Part shown: positions 11,832-22,109 of the stretch, one piece after another
How positions within the stretch are numbered: position 1 is the stretch's first letter
How the letters are laid out: each line of letters starts with the position of its first letter
NCBI GenBank assembly: GCA_025526935.1
Contig: JAHLKD010000115.1
Location: 100,508-164,507, forward strand
Source of the DNA: Cladochytrium replicatum
Taxonomy: Eukaryota > Chytridiomycota > Chytridiomycetes > Cladochytriales > Cladochytriaceae
DNA length: 64,000 nucleotides
Direction of reading: 5' to 3'
Program-made: the position numbers and the translations under genes
Notes under the pieces: generated by a model
What the model was told of the DNA's origin: nothing
Database searches by the model: none
The model's input: only the letters and a program-made list of their open reading frames with translations

Positions 11832-11986
11832 GGCGGGTCCGGGTCGGGTTCGGGTTTCAGTGGCGACCCACATCAAACCCTTTGTGTCGGGTCGTGTTTG
11901 TCCGGGGACCCACCGGGTCACTGACGGGTACAAAGGGAATACCCGGACCCGAAGTGGTTGAAACCCGTACCCGACCCTGACCCGCC
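11832..11986. repeat. Short inverted-repeat element rich in GGGTC
   Basis: The left arm 11,832-11,858 and the right arm 11,960-11,986 are reverse complements over 27 bp with two mismatches, both built from CGGGTC/GGGTCGGGT steps. The 100-bp middle contains further GGGTC/GACCC words in both orientations. A sequence of the same character, but not a straightforward copy, lies at 56,843-57,004. This looks like a small transposable element or a family of foldback repeats. No target duplication was identified. Confidence 0.6.
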
Positions 11987-12123
11987 GGGTTTTTGCTGCC
12001 CAGGAGAGGATTAATTGAACTTTGAGTTAGACCACGGATATTTACATGAACACTTTGTGTCTGTGTGGACAGTGTGTTATTTAGAAACACTATCGTAAAA
12101 AGAAACAAAACTCCACTGAACAA

Positions 12124-13806
12124 TCACAAGTTGATAGGCGGAACAGCCCAAATCAGCTTCTGTATCTGGTTCATATCGTCAGAGTCACATCCACCACTGG
12201 TTACGTCCTTCGCCAACCCAGTCCTGATGAACCGATCAATGTCGTCATTTGAAAGCATGAAATCCTTGGCTAAACCTGTCTTCCAAGGTTTCCAATCCAC
12301 CTCAGGGAGCGTTATGGACGAAAGATGCCCGATGTATGCCGTCCAGAACCTTAGCCACTCAGAAGGATATGCATCCACTAATGCCCTGAACATGCAATAG
12401 ATAGTGGCAGACGTACTTAGCGAATTATTGTGCCGTATCCAGTTTCCGAGCAAAATGTGCACCATAAGAAGAGTAAGGCTGCTCCGAGCACTGCTACTTG
12501 AAGTTGATATTCGGCTTGAGCGGTCATCTGATTCAACAAATATGGGCCGTAAGAACTCATTTCGGGAGAGGACTTCGTAGTTAACGTTGACGTACTTGAT
12601 TGATGGTGGAAGAGACGGCAATTTAAGGTCATAAATAACCTCATTGATCTTATGCATCTGGAAGCAGATACTCTGGATGACCTCTTTCACCAAAAGGATA
12701 GCCGTACGACGGTGCTGCTGCAGGCTAAGCAATGCAAGGGAACTCGTTGGAGAACTGGTTCGATGTACCTTCGGAATTCTACCAATCCCCTTGATAGCTG
12801 ACTATATGCTTATTGGGCCACCTGTTGATGTTGGCGCCGCAGGTGCTGCAGCTTCTGAATGACCAGCCTGTCGTTTCAGAGCAGCAAGCTCTCCCTCCAA
12901 AGCGGTCACACATGATTTCCATTATGAAATCTCCTGGGAAGTCGCCTGCTTCTCCCTTTCCATTGCAGCGGTGATCTCCCTGAATCTTGCTAGCTCTTCG
13001 TGCTCGCCGTGCTGAATCAATGCACCCGCCCTGCCCAATTCATCAATGAGAGCCTCCCCTCGCACTTCTGCTGCGATGCGGGTCCTTCTCTCGTTCATTG
13101 CTGTCTCTTCAAGGTCTTTTGTCATGTTCAACAGTTGTTCTGACTGTTTGAGGACCTGTTTTGTCCTTTCACGGTCCTCATCTGCTCGTTTGATGGTCGC
13201 TTGGAACTCGTCAACCTTTGCAGTGACAGGCATTCCTCTGTAAATGCCGTACTTGTGTCCCTGCCGCCTGTAAAAGTCCAGAAATGTTGTTTCCTTCTGA
13301 AAGGAAGAGCTTTTCAAGCACTCCATACGATAGGCGTTTGCTGCTGTTATGAACTCCGTTCGTCCACTGCATTCATCGTGAATTTCGTTCAGGGCTTGAC
13401 GAACTAGCTTGCTGTCAGAGTTAAGTCGGTCGATCAACCCTTGAAGAACAAATCTTGGGCCGCATTCATCACGATTTGTTTGACAGTTGCTGATGAAGTC
13501 CTCCGAGTCATAGCTGTGGCCGCTTGCTTTGAATTTTTGACACCAAAGTCGTATGTCTGAAGCAGGATAGAGTCCGTCGATGAGCAAATAGTCAGCATCC
13601 CCTTTAGTACCACGTCTCGCTGGTTTCTTTGAGGGAGCTGTCGATGTGACATCTGTCGATTTGACATCAAGGCCCACTTCTGCTTCTTCCACTTCAGAAC
13701 CCGATCCCAGAGATGTTTCAGGTGCAGTCACAAGTTCTGCACTTGATTCTCTTTCAGATGATGGTTTGGATTGTTTCAACGCTCGCTTCTTTGTAGTTCG
13801 AGGCAT
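12124..13806 (-). pseudogene. Unknown multicopy family gene with two in-frame stops
   Basis: One reading frame runs from an ATG at 13,806 to a TGA at 12,124 and is interrupted only by a TAA at about 12,922 and a TAG at about 12,805. The N-terminal third is Ser/Glu-rich with a basic start (MPRTTKKRALKQSK). A folded-looking segment follows (DYLLIDGLYPASDIRLWCQK ... CGPRFVLQGLIDRL), then a long coiled coil (DEDRERTKQVLKQSEQLL, and VTALEGELAALKRQAG after the first stop). The C-terminal region has LRFWTAYIGHLSS and ends IWAVPPINL. A relic of the same C-terminus occurs at 26,144-26,706, so the family is repeated. I do not recognise the domain. It could be an expanded host family or part of a mobile element. 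Reading through two introns is possible, but neither interval has a good splice pair. Confidence 0.6.
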
Positions 13807-13949
13807 GGTGTTTGTACTGTTTGTCGTGGGAAGGTGCTGGCCCAGTGTTCTTAGCCAGAATGTTACAGGAATGTATGCGATAATACTTCCCTGACACTAT
13901 AGTTTTCTACCCGATCTGAAAATAACAATAAGCTAGGGAAGAAACTGGC

Positions 13950-14230
13950 TAGTAACATTGATAGAGAGGATTCTGTCCACCAGGACACTTTCTCAACTCA
14001 TTGACGGTACTTCAGTGATCTCTATCGAGTACAGCTAACCTCTCTATCAATGTTAATAGCAATAATATTCTGTCCACCCGGACACTTTCTCAACTCATTG
14101 ACGGTACTTCACTGATACTTCACTGATCTCGATCAAGTACACCCAACCTCTCTACAAATACTACTCGCAATAGGATTCTGTCCAGGGGGTCACTTTCTCA
14201 ACTCCTTGACAGTACTTCAACAGATGAACA
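13950..14230 (+). repeat. hAT-associated minisatellite, three units
   Basis: Three diverged units of the same 96-98 bp satellite seen at 57.1-58.5 kb, each starting near TCTGTCCAC. It directly adjoins the transposase 3' end at 14,251 (minus strand) and matches the arrangement downstream of the transposase stop at 61,060-61,130. It is therefore the subterminal repeat block of the outer hAT element. The unit closest to the gene is the most diverged. Confidence 0.85.
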
Positions 14231-14250
14231 GTCTAAACAACAATTTATAT

Positions 14251-15180
14251 TTAAAAGAGTGGGTTATCATCAGTTGCTTCCAACTCTAATACCACATCAA
14301 AATCCTCGCCAAAATTATGCACCTTTACAAAATCCTCACTAACATCACTTTTTGAATCTAGGGAATCATTTTTGAACGGTTCTTCAGCACTCAATTGATG
14401 CAACCAGTCATGACGGCACATCAACGCATTTATTGTTCTTGGAGCAAGGCGGTTGCGAGTTGCAGGTACCAAATCAACCCCAGCTGAAAACTTTCGTTCG
14501 ACTGGAGCGCTTGTTGCTGGTATTCCTAAATAGTCCATTGCCATCTGGCTTAGGGCTGGAAAGTTCACACTTCCAACGGTCTTCCACCAGCCCATAATAT
14601 TGATTGGCTTCCCATCAGAATCAAAACCGCAGAGTACCTGATCGCCAGGATAGCGATCCAGCTCATCTTTTTCCTCAGGAATCTCTTCTTGCCAGATGAA
14701 AACGGATCTAATGGCTCTCAAGCGTTCAACGTCCGTTTTTTTCTGTCTATCACTGGAAGCTCCGCTCGAATTGTGTCGACGTTCTGGCGTGTTTCCAAAA
14801 ACATCGGCACCACTGTTCTTGATTTTCCGTGACTTATACGATTCCTCCCAGACTTTCCGCACTAGGGTGACCTGATCCCTTCCTACAGCTTTCTCCCAAG
14901 CCTTTGAAAATCGATAATATTGATCCTTAAAACGAGGATCGAGTACGGTAGCAACTGCTAAACATGGGCTCTTAGCGATTGAGTAATATATTCTCAGCGT
15001 ATCAAGTGCATTTCGAAATGCTTTGGTGAAAGTTTCATCTAATTCTGCCTCTTCTAGGTCCTCCAGTTGATCAATAAGATTGTTGTAAAATGGAATAACA
15101 AGCGGAAGTGTTGGATATCTAGACCCCTCGATTGCCTTTGATATAACCTCGAAAACACTCAAACCATCCCGGATCTTCTG
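14251..15180 (-). pseudogene. hAT transposase, C-terminal half (outer element)
   Basis: From QKIRDGLSVFEV to the stop, this encodes the late RNase H-like segment and the C-terminal dimerisation region (MDYLGIPATSAPVERKFSAG ... RTINALMCRHDWL), which is diagnostic of hAT transposases. The frame is open across the whole block, but it is severed from the N-terminal half by the inner element at 15,181. It differs from the 58-61 kb copy at scattered residues (for example EEIPEEKDEL against EEIEEKDEL), so it is an older or separate insertion. Confidence 0.88.
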
Positions 15181-15515
15181 CAGGGTCTGCCACGAGTCAA
15201 ATTGTTTATTTGATTTGTCAAATTTTATTTGCACTTATTTGCGCGAGTCAAATCGAGGGGAGTTCCCTGATTTGCTCAAATGTGATTTGAGCAAATAGGG
15301 GTGCCAATTTGTCAAATACAAATGGTACCTACCTATTTGGCAAATTGGCGGCAAGGCTTGGGCAAATATTTGTCGAATATTGTGTGTCGTAATACGTTTC
15401 CAGACTCCCCACCCAACATTAATACTCTTACACTCCCGATTCCCCCTTAAACAGTTTGTGCTGTAACTTGGACTTTCATTGATTGTTCTTGTAATTTGAG
15501 GTAGACATCAAGCAA

Positions 15516-17215
15516 ATGCCAAAAGAAAAAAGGAGGTATGTAGGAATTTCAGGCTTGTAATGATACTTGAATTACCTAGGATAAAGGTCAAATAGATCGA
15601 AAGAACAACAAAATAAGGGCAACATCTACAATGAAGAACCAGAGGATATTGATAAAAGTTCATCAACATCTTCACCGCTTGAAAGTGAGAGGGAAACCCA
15701 GAACAACTCCCGCAATTGTAAACGACGCAAGTTGAATACTTCACGCAGATCATTGTCAAGCTCAGCACTAGCAGTTGAGGGTGAAGGGGAGGCTGATAAC
15801 CAGGGTTCTTTTACTGCAGCAGAACCAACTTCTGAACTCACCATGGTCCAAGATGCTGCCAGAGTCGGGACCGACACAAGATTTTCATTGAGTATCCACA
15901 GCTACTATAAACGAGAGAAGCAAACGGAGGGCGGTGTTGAGGTTGAGTACGACGTTTGTATCAAATGCCAACAAATGAAGAAGATGGTGCGCTACAAGGT
16001 TATCAGTAGTTCGACAACAAATCAGAGGGTAAGTCATGCAACTTTAAATGCAGCCTCTTGTTCTGTTTTTTTTAACCAATGCTTTGAAGGGACATCTTCG
16101 CACTAGGCATTCCATTGACCTTGATGAAATTGATAAAGGGCTGAAAAAGTCCAAAATGACTGTGGCGCAAATGCTTCAAGTGCAGAGTGGGAAGCACCGC
16201 GTAAGTCTGGAATTGAATGAGTTTACCTCATAACTCACAATCTCTCCAGGGGTCATTCAAGCAAAAAGTAGCAAACAGATTGCTCATTGAGGCAATTGTC
16301 TGCGATGGCCTCTCTTTTAATCTGTCATCCCGGCTCCACTTCCGTCGATTTTTGTCATACTTGTGCCCAGAGTTTGTTCATCACTCACCTCAGACGACCA
16401 AGCGGCTCCTCATGAAGATCTACTCTGCTGAACTTAGGCAGTCAAAAGGAAATTGCAGGTAAGCACAATTCAGTTTTGACAAATATCCATGAATTAATGT
16501 CATTGCTTATGCTCAATAATTCTTCCCCTAGGTCTTGTTCCAGGGAGGATGTCATTTACAACAGACATGTGGACGAGCAAGTCAGGGAAACCTTTCATTG
16601 GAGTCACCGGCCACTGGATTGATTCAGATTGGAAACTTTGTTCTTGTGTTCTTGGTTTCAAGGGACAACCAGACTGATTCTACAGCTTCTGTGAATTGGC
16701 TTGATGCACTCATTTGGGGTGGGTCAAGAGGAAAAGCAGCACACAAGGTAACATATATCATCATAGAAAATCCACTTGATGTTTATTGTTTATTTAAATT
16801 TGATGAGGTACGTACTTGGGAGGACGAACTTGAGCAGTTCCTGTCAAGTCCAACTGCCGATGAGAAAATGAACCCTCTCGAGTGGAGGAAGATGTACGCC
16901 GTTGACTACCCGTTGCTCTCACTTGTTGCCCGCGACCATTTTGCGATCTGTCTTTCTAGTGCTGCATCAGAAAGTCTCTTCTCAGCAGGCGGTCTTACTT
17001 TGCAGAAGAACCGCCATAACATGTCCGGACGAACTTTAGGAGCAATCATGGGTCTGACAAATTGGTGGGCAGTTGGTGGACTTATGGAGCACTTGGACAA
17101 GTTAAGATGGTCTGTGCAGGTTGCAGATGAGGGTTCTGTGAATGAAAACGATTTGGTGGAAATGTTTGGTATCGAATCTGAGGAAGTACAGTTTGGGACG
17201 GGGCTAAGAACCTGA
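15516..17215 (+). pseudogene. hAT transposase of inner element, internally deleted
   Basis: A plausible start at 15,516 (MPKEKRR) splices over a short intron to an acidic segment, followed by a BED-type zinc finger spread over two exons (YDVCIKCQQMKK ... LRTRHS). Then come VANRLLIEAIVCDGLSF, a block with SFTTDMWTSKSGKPFIGVT, and after a gap the C-terminal dimerisation domain (LVARDHFAICLSSAASESLF ... NRHNMSGRTLGAIM). The middle of the RNase H-like core, including most of the region that should supply catalytic acids, is missing between about 16,740 and 16,800. The copy therefore cannot encode a working transposase. Introns are inferred from frame changes at GT/AG pairs. Confidence 0.75.
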
Positions 17216-17434
17216 GGGGAAAATGATCTTCATACATTGAGAGAAAAAATGATATTAACCCACTCATTAAGATCTGTTGGTTGAAATTATTGAGATTTAA
17301 AAAAGAGAGCCTTTTTCGTTTCCCAATTGCGAACAGTCTGAAATTTGAAAAGCAGAGTCTTGATTGCACAACCATATCGATCAAGTAAAATTTGGCTGAA
17401 TGTGAGCTACTCTAAGACCACCGTCCAGTTTTGC

Positions 17435-17960
17435 ACCATAGTGAGGAACAGAACTTCAACCATAGAGATGGACAGAACTTGTAGCATTTGTGATGAACAG
17501 AACTTGAATCAAGGTAACAAACAGAACTTGTAGCATGTTGATGGCTGAGGTACGTGTATAACGTTTGACCTATTTGGTGATGATGCCGGGCCAGTAGAAT
17601 CACTAAGTATTAATTCCAAAGTTTTAGCTGCTCCGAAATGACCAGCTAAAGGAGAGTCGCGACGAGCTTCGAGAATGCGAAAACGAAGTATATCTGATGG
17701 GATGACGTTGAGTTCATCACTGGACTAAAGATCAGAGCTTTTTCTAATGAGGAACACAACATGAACAATCGTGATGAACAGAACTTGGAACATAGTGACA
17801 AACAGAGCTTGCGCCATAGTAACAACCAGAAATTAAACCATGGTGACGAACAGAACTTGTAGCATGTCTGACAGCTGCATCCATCACTGAATGAAAGATC
17901 AGAGCTTCTGTCTAATTACGAACACAACTTTTAACCATTGTGATGAACAGAATCTCCGTC
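17435..17960 (+). repeat. Degenerate CAGAACTT motif array
   Basis: About a dozen irregularly spaced copies of a motif like GTGA(T/C)GAACAGAACTTG(T/A)A(G/A)CAT lie in this interval. The same motif recurs at about 893-982 inside the short hAT derivative at 639-1,301. The conserved position in two elements suggests a subterminal transposase-binding array rather than chance. Confidence 0.6.
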
Positions 17961-18335
17961 TTCGCTGTGGTATCTGGTAAAACCTGATTTAAAGTTATAT
18001 TCTTGAACATATTTCTAAATATAATTGTTATAATTATTTCAGCATATTGATTCTTTGAAAATCTTCATAATATGTATTTATTTCCAACCAATACATATCA
18101 CCTGCTATTAAACTTTTGTTTCTTCCTTTTTTAGTACATATCTTTTGCTGATAAAATGCATAACAAAAAGTAATTTTTTTATATTTTTGAACAATATTAT
18201 TTATTTATTTTGCTCACACAATGCATAACAATAAAAAACACCTGAAGTGCTTTACAAGATGGTCATGGACCAGCACATAGTGAAGCGCGCATCATAAGAA
18301 AAATCAACAAAACAAAACAGAGAAATTAACAAATA

Positions 18336-18780
18336 GCTCTAGTAGTTCAGTTGGTTACAGCAACGGCCTCTACTCAAGAGATTGCAGGTTCGAAACCTTC
18401 GTGGAGCATTAAGGTACGAATGAATCGTGTGCCAGCCGGGAGTGTGGTTGATGTGGAAAACAATTCTCAACTTCGGGAGGTACGGACCTCAAAAAGTCAG
18501 TCACGTGACCGCCACAGTTGGATCAAGTACGCATCTGTACCAGTTGTTAGACTCGATATTCCAATAGCGGAGTATGTCGTACATTAGCCTTGAATGGGTG
18601 TCAGTCGCGCGCGGGTGTGGTTGTGCAGGAAACCTACTCACAAGTTTGCGAGGTACCGACCTCAAAAAGTCAGTAACGTGACCGCCACAGTGGGATTAAG
18701 TACGCATCTGTACCAGCTCGTCAAACTCGATATTCCAATAGCGGTGTATGTCTTCTATTAGCCTTGTATGGGGTGCCAGA
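18336..18780 (+). repeat. tRNA-derived SINE-like sequence with tandem body
   Basis: Positions 18,336-18,407 (72 nt) have the outline of a tRNA: six of seven acceptor pairs, an A-box TAGTTCAGTTGG at 18,343-18,354 and a perfect B-box GGTTCGAAACC at 18,387-18,397 in a good T-arm. The D-arm is weak and the anticodon stem does not form, so this is not a working tRNA. It is followed by two copies of a 173-bp unit (18,425 to about 18,597 and about 18,598-18,770) sharing ACCTCAAAAAGTCAGT and CTCGATATTCCAATAGCG. A tRNA head with internal pol III promoter plus an unrelated body is the usual SINE design. Confidence 0.55.
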
Positions 18781-19392
18781 GTGCGCGTATAGACTACTGT
18801 TGGTATGGCCAAGAAAATCGACATCGAGTGGGTACAAATCTGTACCCACTCCCACGGACAGGTACAGAAGGTTAGGACAGATATTGTATACCCCTCAATC
18901 GAATGATTCAATTGCCTGGCGTCACCCACGTCTTTGTCGACGCTGTGCTCTCTGCTAGGACGGTGGTACCTAATTTTCTGCCACTGCTGGAATCACGTGA
19001 TTTTCCAAGAGCGGGTACAGATATGTACCTGCTCGGAGCTCCAGAAAGATTGTAATATTACTGAAGGGACCCTTTAATCTTCTTACGCAAAAAGTGGTGA
19101 TTTGTCACATATTTGCCAAATGATAACTATTTGCCAAATATTTGTCGAATCAAATACAAATATTTGGCGAATAGCAAACATTCTGCAAATACTTGACAAA
19201 TTGAATAGGCAAATAACTATTTGTCAAATATATTTGGGCAAATCAAAAATTTGTAAAGCATTTGACGAGTGGTCCAACAGAATGGTATTTCAAATATTTG
19301 GCGAGTCAAATGGGGCGTCTGGCATTTTACTGGCAAGTCAAATCAAAGGAAGCCACAAATGGTCACGAGTCGTGGCAGACCCTGATTTTCTG

Positions 19393-20276
19393 TAGGACCT
19401 CCCATTGCTTTGGATTTATTGACCAATCTTTCAAAGAATCTTCAATCCAGCATATTTTGTCCATTGCCTCTCGTAGCTGTAAGGCTCGTTTGACCATATA
19501 GAACGTGCTATTCCAGCGAGTTGTCACATCGATAATTGGTAATAGAGGAACCAGTTTCACAAATCGTCACGAATCAATAAATGAGCTTCGTCGTTTTGGG
19601 GAAGACTGGATTCCTCTGACTAGCCATCGAAGAAAATTTATGACATTAACGCAGGAGTTATCGTCATTTGCGACTGTGTCCCCTGTGGGCGCGAATGTAT
19701 CGATAAAATCCTTTGCTGCAAGATTGATAATGTGTGCCATACACCCCATGTGTTGAGTTTCTCCAGACCACGCAATATCCCTATCTTCCAATAGCGTCTC
19801 CAGCTTAGCACTCATGGTAAAGTTGTTTGAACCGTTGTCGGTTGTAATGCACAATAAGCGTTCACCCGATAGCATGCCAAATTCATCCAGGCACTTGACA
19901 AGCTGATTAGCCATGGTGACCCCTTCATGCTTTCCAACCATCGGAATCATCTGCAGCAGCAAGTCCTGCGGCCCATTCTTTTGTAATGAAGTGGGCAGTA
20001 ATTCCAAGAAAAGAAATCTGGTTCTTTGATGTCCAACAGTCAGCTGTTATTGATACTTTTGAAGGCGAACCAACAATCAGACCTTTAACGAGCTCCTTCT
20101 GCCTATAGTAAAGATCCATCTCCTTTTGCTTCAGTGCTTTTGCGTCTTTGGTGTATAGTTTGGCTGAAAAGTCTTCAGCATGCTGACAAAGAACTCGTTC
20201 TCCACAACAGTAAAAGCCTGATTGTCTGCAGCAATCCAGTCCAAAATTGACCGCCACGCTACGTCTGGATTGAATT
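19393..20276 (-). pseudogene. hAT transposase, N-terminal/central half (outer element)
   Basis: This encodes NPDVAWRSILDWIAADN, then VSITADCWTSKNQISFLGIT, LCITTDNGSNNFTMS, MAHIINLAAKDF and DVTTRWNSTFYM, the RNase H-like core of hAT transposases. It ends at LQKI, where the inner element starts. A 2-nt deletion near 19,971 shifts the frame after FITKEW compared with the 58-61 kb copy. The upstream BED finger is absent. Confidence 0.87.
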
Positions 20277-20284
20277 CTCTTTCC

Positions 20285-21299
20285 CGTTGCCCAATAATAA
20301 CATGTTCATCCATACACCATGCGTGAGGATAACCTTGTCTTTGGTGAAACTCACAGTGTCCCCGGAGTCTCCAATGATACTACACACCGATGCAAGTGTG
20401 TCTTCGAGATCAGGAACATAAAGTGTGTTGTGTATTATCTTAATTTGCCCATTGGGTAAAACTACAGATACATCTCCAAAACCACAGACTGGAATTGTAT
20501 GACTATCCGCTAGTTCCACCACGTCCTCGTCATTCGTATACGTCAGTGAACTAAAGGCATGACGATTAGGTGTCATCCAAACAGTTGCGCCTGTATCAAG
20601 CAAACCCACATGATCCTTTGCTTGAACATGTACACGGACAACCTTCTGTGCCGAGTGTGTTTTCACTATCGAAAACATATTTCCGATGTATGTGTCAGCA
20701 TCTTCATAAACAGAGGTAGGTTGGGTAAGGTCAAAGATTACCTTCTTGGTCAACACCGGTTTGGCGGTTGACTCGTCCTCCGACGAATCATTGCCTGCAT
20801 CGCCGCGGCTGGCAATGAATGCACAAAAATCCGTGTCCAAACAAAGACTCTTTGCAGTGAGATAGCGTTTACACGCCGACTGCTTGTGTCCTCGTTTGCC
20901 ACAGAAGTTGCATGTAAGATCTGTCTTCTTTGCAGAAGAAGATGTGGACGACCTGGAGTCCTGCGACTGCCTGGTCCGAGTGGAACTGCTACTCCCACTG
21001 CTACTGCCTGAGCCACCCGAGGCACCCTGCTTACGGCATTGAGGATTGGTGTGAGACGAGTTCGGATGCAAGATACAAATATCCTCTGACTTCAAAAGTT
21101 CATTCTATAACACTAATCAAAGCCAAAACTGGAACATACTTACCTATCAGTCTGTTGCAAGAATTGTGTTCGATGAGGGAAATGTCATGTAATAAATCAA
21201 GCGCTGAGCCCAAAAAGTTGTTAATTGAGATAAATTGCTGTGGCCAAAGACCACAACGCCTCTTATTGATTCATTTCACGCAACTTAGAAACGCGTGTC
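20285..21299 (-). pseudogene. Copia-type gag C-terminus and protease fragment
   Basis: An open frame from about 21,095 downward contains a Ser/Arg-rich linker, one retroviral-type zinc knuckle (CNFCGKRGHKQSAC, CX2CX4HX4C) and a pepsin-type retroelement protease with the active-site motif LLDTGATVWMTPN. The protease is followed by the HTIPVCGFGDVSV and LYVPDLEDTLASV blocks typical of copia proteases. It ends abruptly near 20,300 where the hAT sequence begins, so integrase and reverse transcriptase are gone. Sequence at 21,100-21,299 may be degraded upstream gag. It is a retroelement remnant with no sign of activity. Confidence 0.8.
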
Positions 21300-22109
21300 A
21301 GTCTTTCATGTGACCGCACGTTGCTCTTTGTCACGTGGTTCTGAGTGAGTCTCCTGGAGCTTTGTTTTGCGGCCGACTGGGCACACCGAAACAAAACTTG
21401 TCGCAGGTGAGTGGATGAGTGGGTTAGTGGTGAACGAAAGCGGATGTTGGGGAAAGATCTTAGTTGCGTTGTTCCGAATCGGCTGAGATCGCCCTGTCAC
21501 TGCTAGCCGTTCGATAGTTGTGTATCCCGAGAACCCAGTCGTTCATCGGCTTCATGCTCCAACTCGCGCTTGAGCAAATTAGATTTTATCTTTTCCTCGA
21601 ACGTTCTTGGTTGTCGAATGTTGTGATTTGGGCTTTTGGGAGGCATTTCTGGTAATTTGATTTTATCGAACCTTTTCGACCTACGTCAAGGCTCCATTCA
21701 TTTGCGCTCCCCTTCTTCAGAAAGTAATCCCCGGGAATTTCCTGACTCAACTGATATATTTTTGGTTTCAGGTTGACTCCCCGAACGCATTAACTTTCGA
21801 TTCTTTTGTTGACTCAGAGTTCACCAGATCTTTCACCGCTTATCGGAAAGTTTGCTGCCAACTTTCGCCCTCGGCATTTTCCGGTTTGCTTGTGTGTGTT
21901 CATCACTTTCAGTCCTTGTCCTTGGGACGGCGCCACTTGACAGAATCCGACCTTCCGTTGAATATCCCGACGTGGAATTGAAAAGCTGCCAGCGGACTGG
22001 ATTCCCTCCGATTTTTCGCAATTTCGAGCGTGCCGAAAGGTGCCTTCCTCGGGTCCTTTACCATCTGAGTACAATATCTTGATTCCATTTCGATCGAGCG
22101 AGCTGCGGC
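21300..22109. other. Upstream region of PAK kinase gene
   Basis: No coding frame is supported. This should contain the promoter and 5' untranslated leader of the kinase gene at 22,110. No motif is strong enough to name. Confidence 0.4.

Larger units (their letters stand above)
15181..19384 (+). mobile_element. Inner hAT element nested in outer hAT
   Basis: The ends are CAGGGTCTGCCACGAGTC (left) and, reverse-complemented, CAGGGTCTGCCACGACTC (right). They are flanked by ATCTTCTG at 15,173-15,180 and ATTTTCTG at 19,385-19,392, an 8-bp target duplication with one mismatch. In the undisturbed homologue (60,119-60,156) the corresponding reverse-strand sequence is continuous, confirming the insertion point. 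The inside holds a defective transposase (15,516-17,215), an array of CAGAACTTG motifs (17,435-17,960), AT-rich DNA, a tRNA-derived repeat (18,336-18,780) and CAAATATTTG-rich subterminal sequence. The family is distinct from its host element. Confidence 0.93.
13950..20280 (-). mobile_element. Outer hAT element, 5'-truncated and interrupted
   Basis: Two blocks of one transposase (14,251-15,180 and 19,393 to about 20,276, minus strand) become contiguous when the 4,204-bp insertion at 15,181-19,384 is removed. They then align residue for residue with the copy at 58,628-61,059. The BED-finger N-terminus and the left satellite array are missing. Homology stops near the NPDVAWRSILDW region at about 20,276, where a copia fragment begins. 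Confidence 0.85.

Noticed and set aside
18336-18407. Functional tRNA gene
   Set aside because: The anticodon stem does not pair, one acceptor pair is wrong and the D-arm is weak, so it is only a tRNA-derived head.
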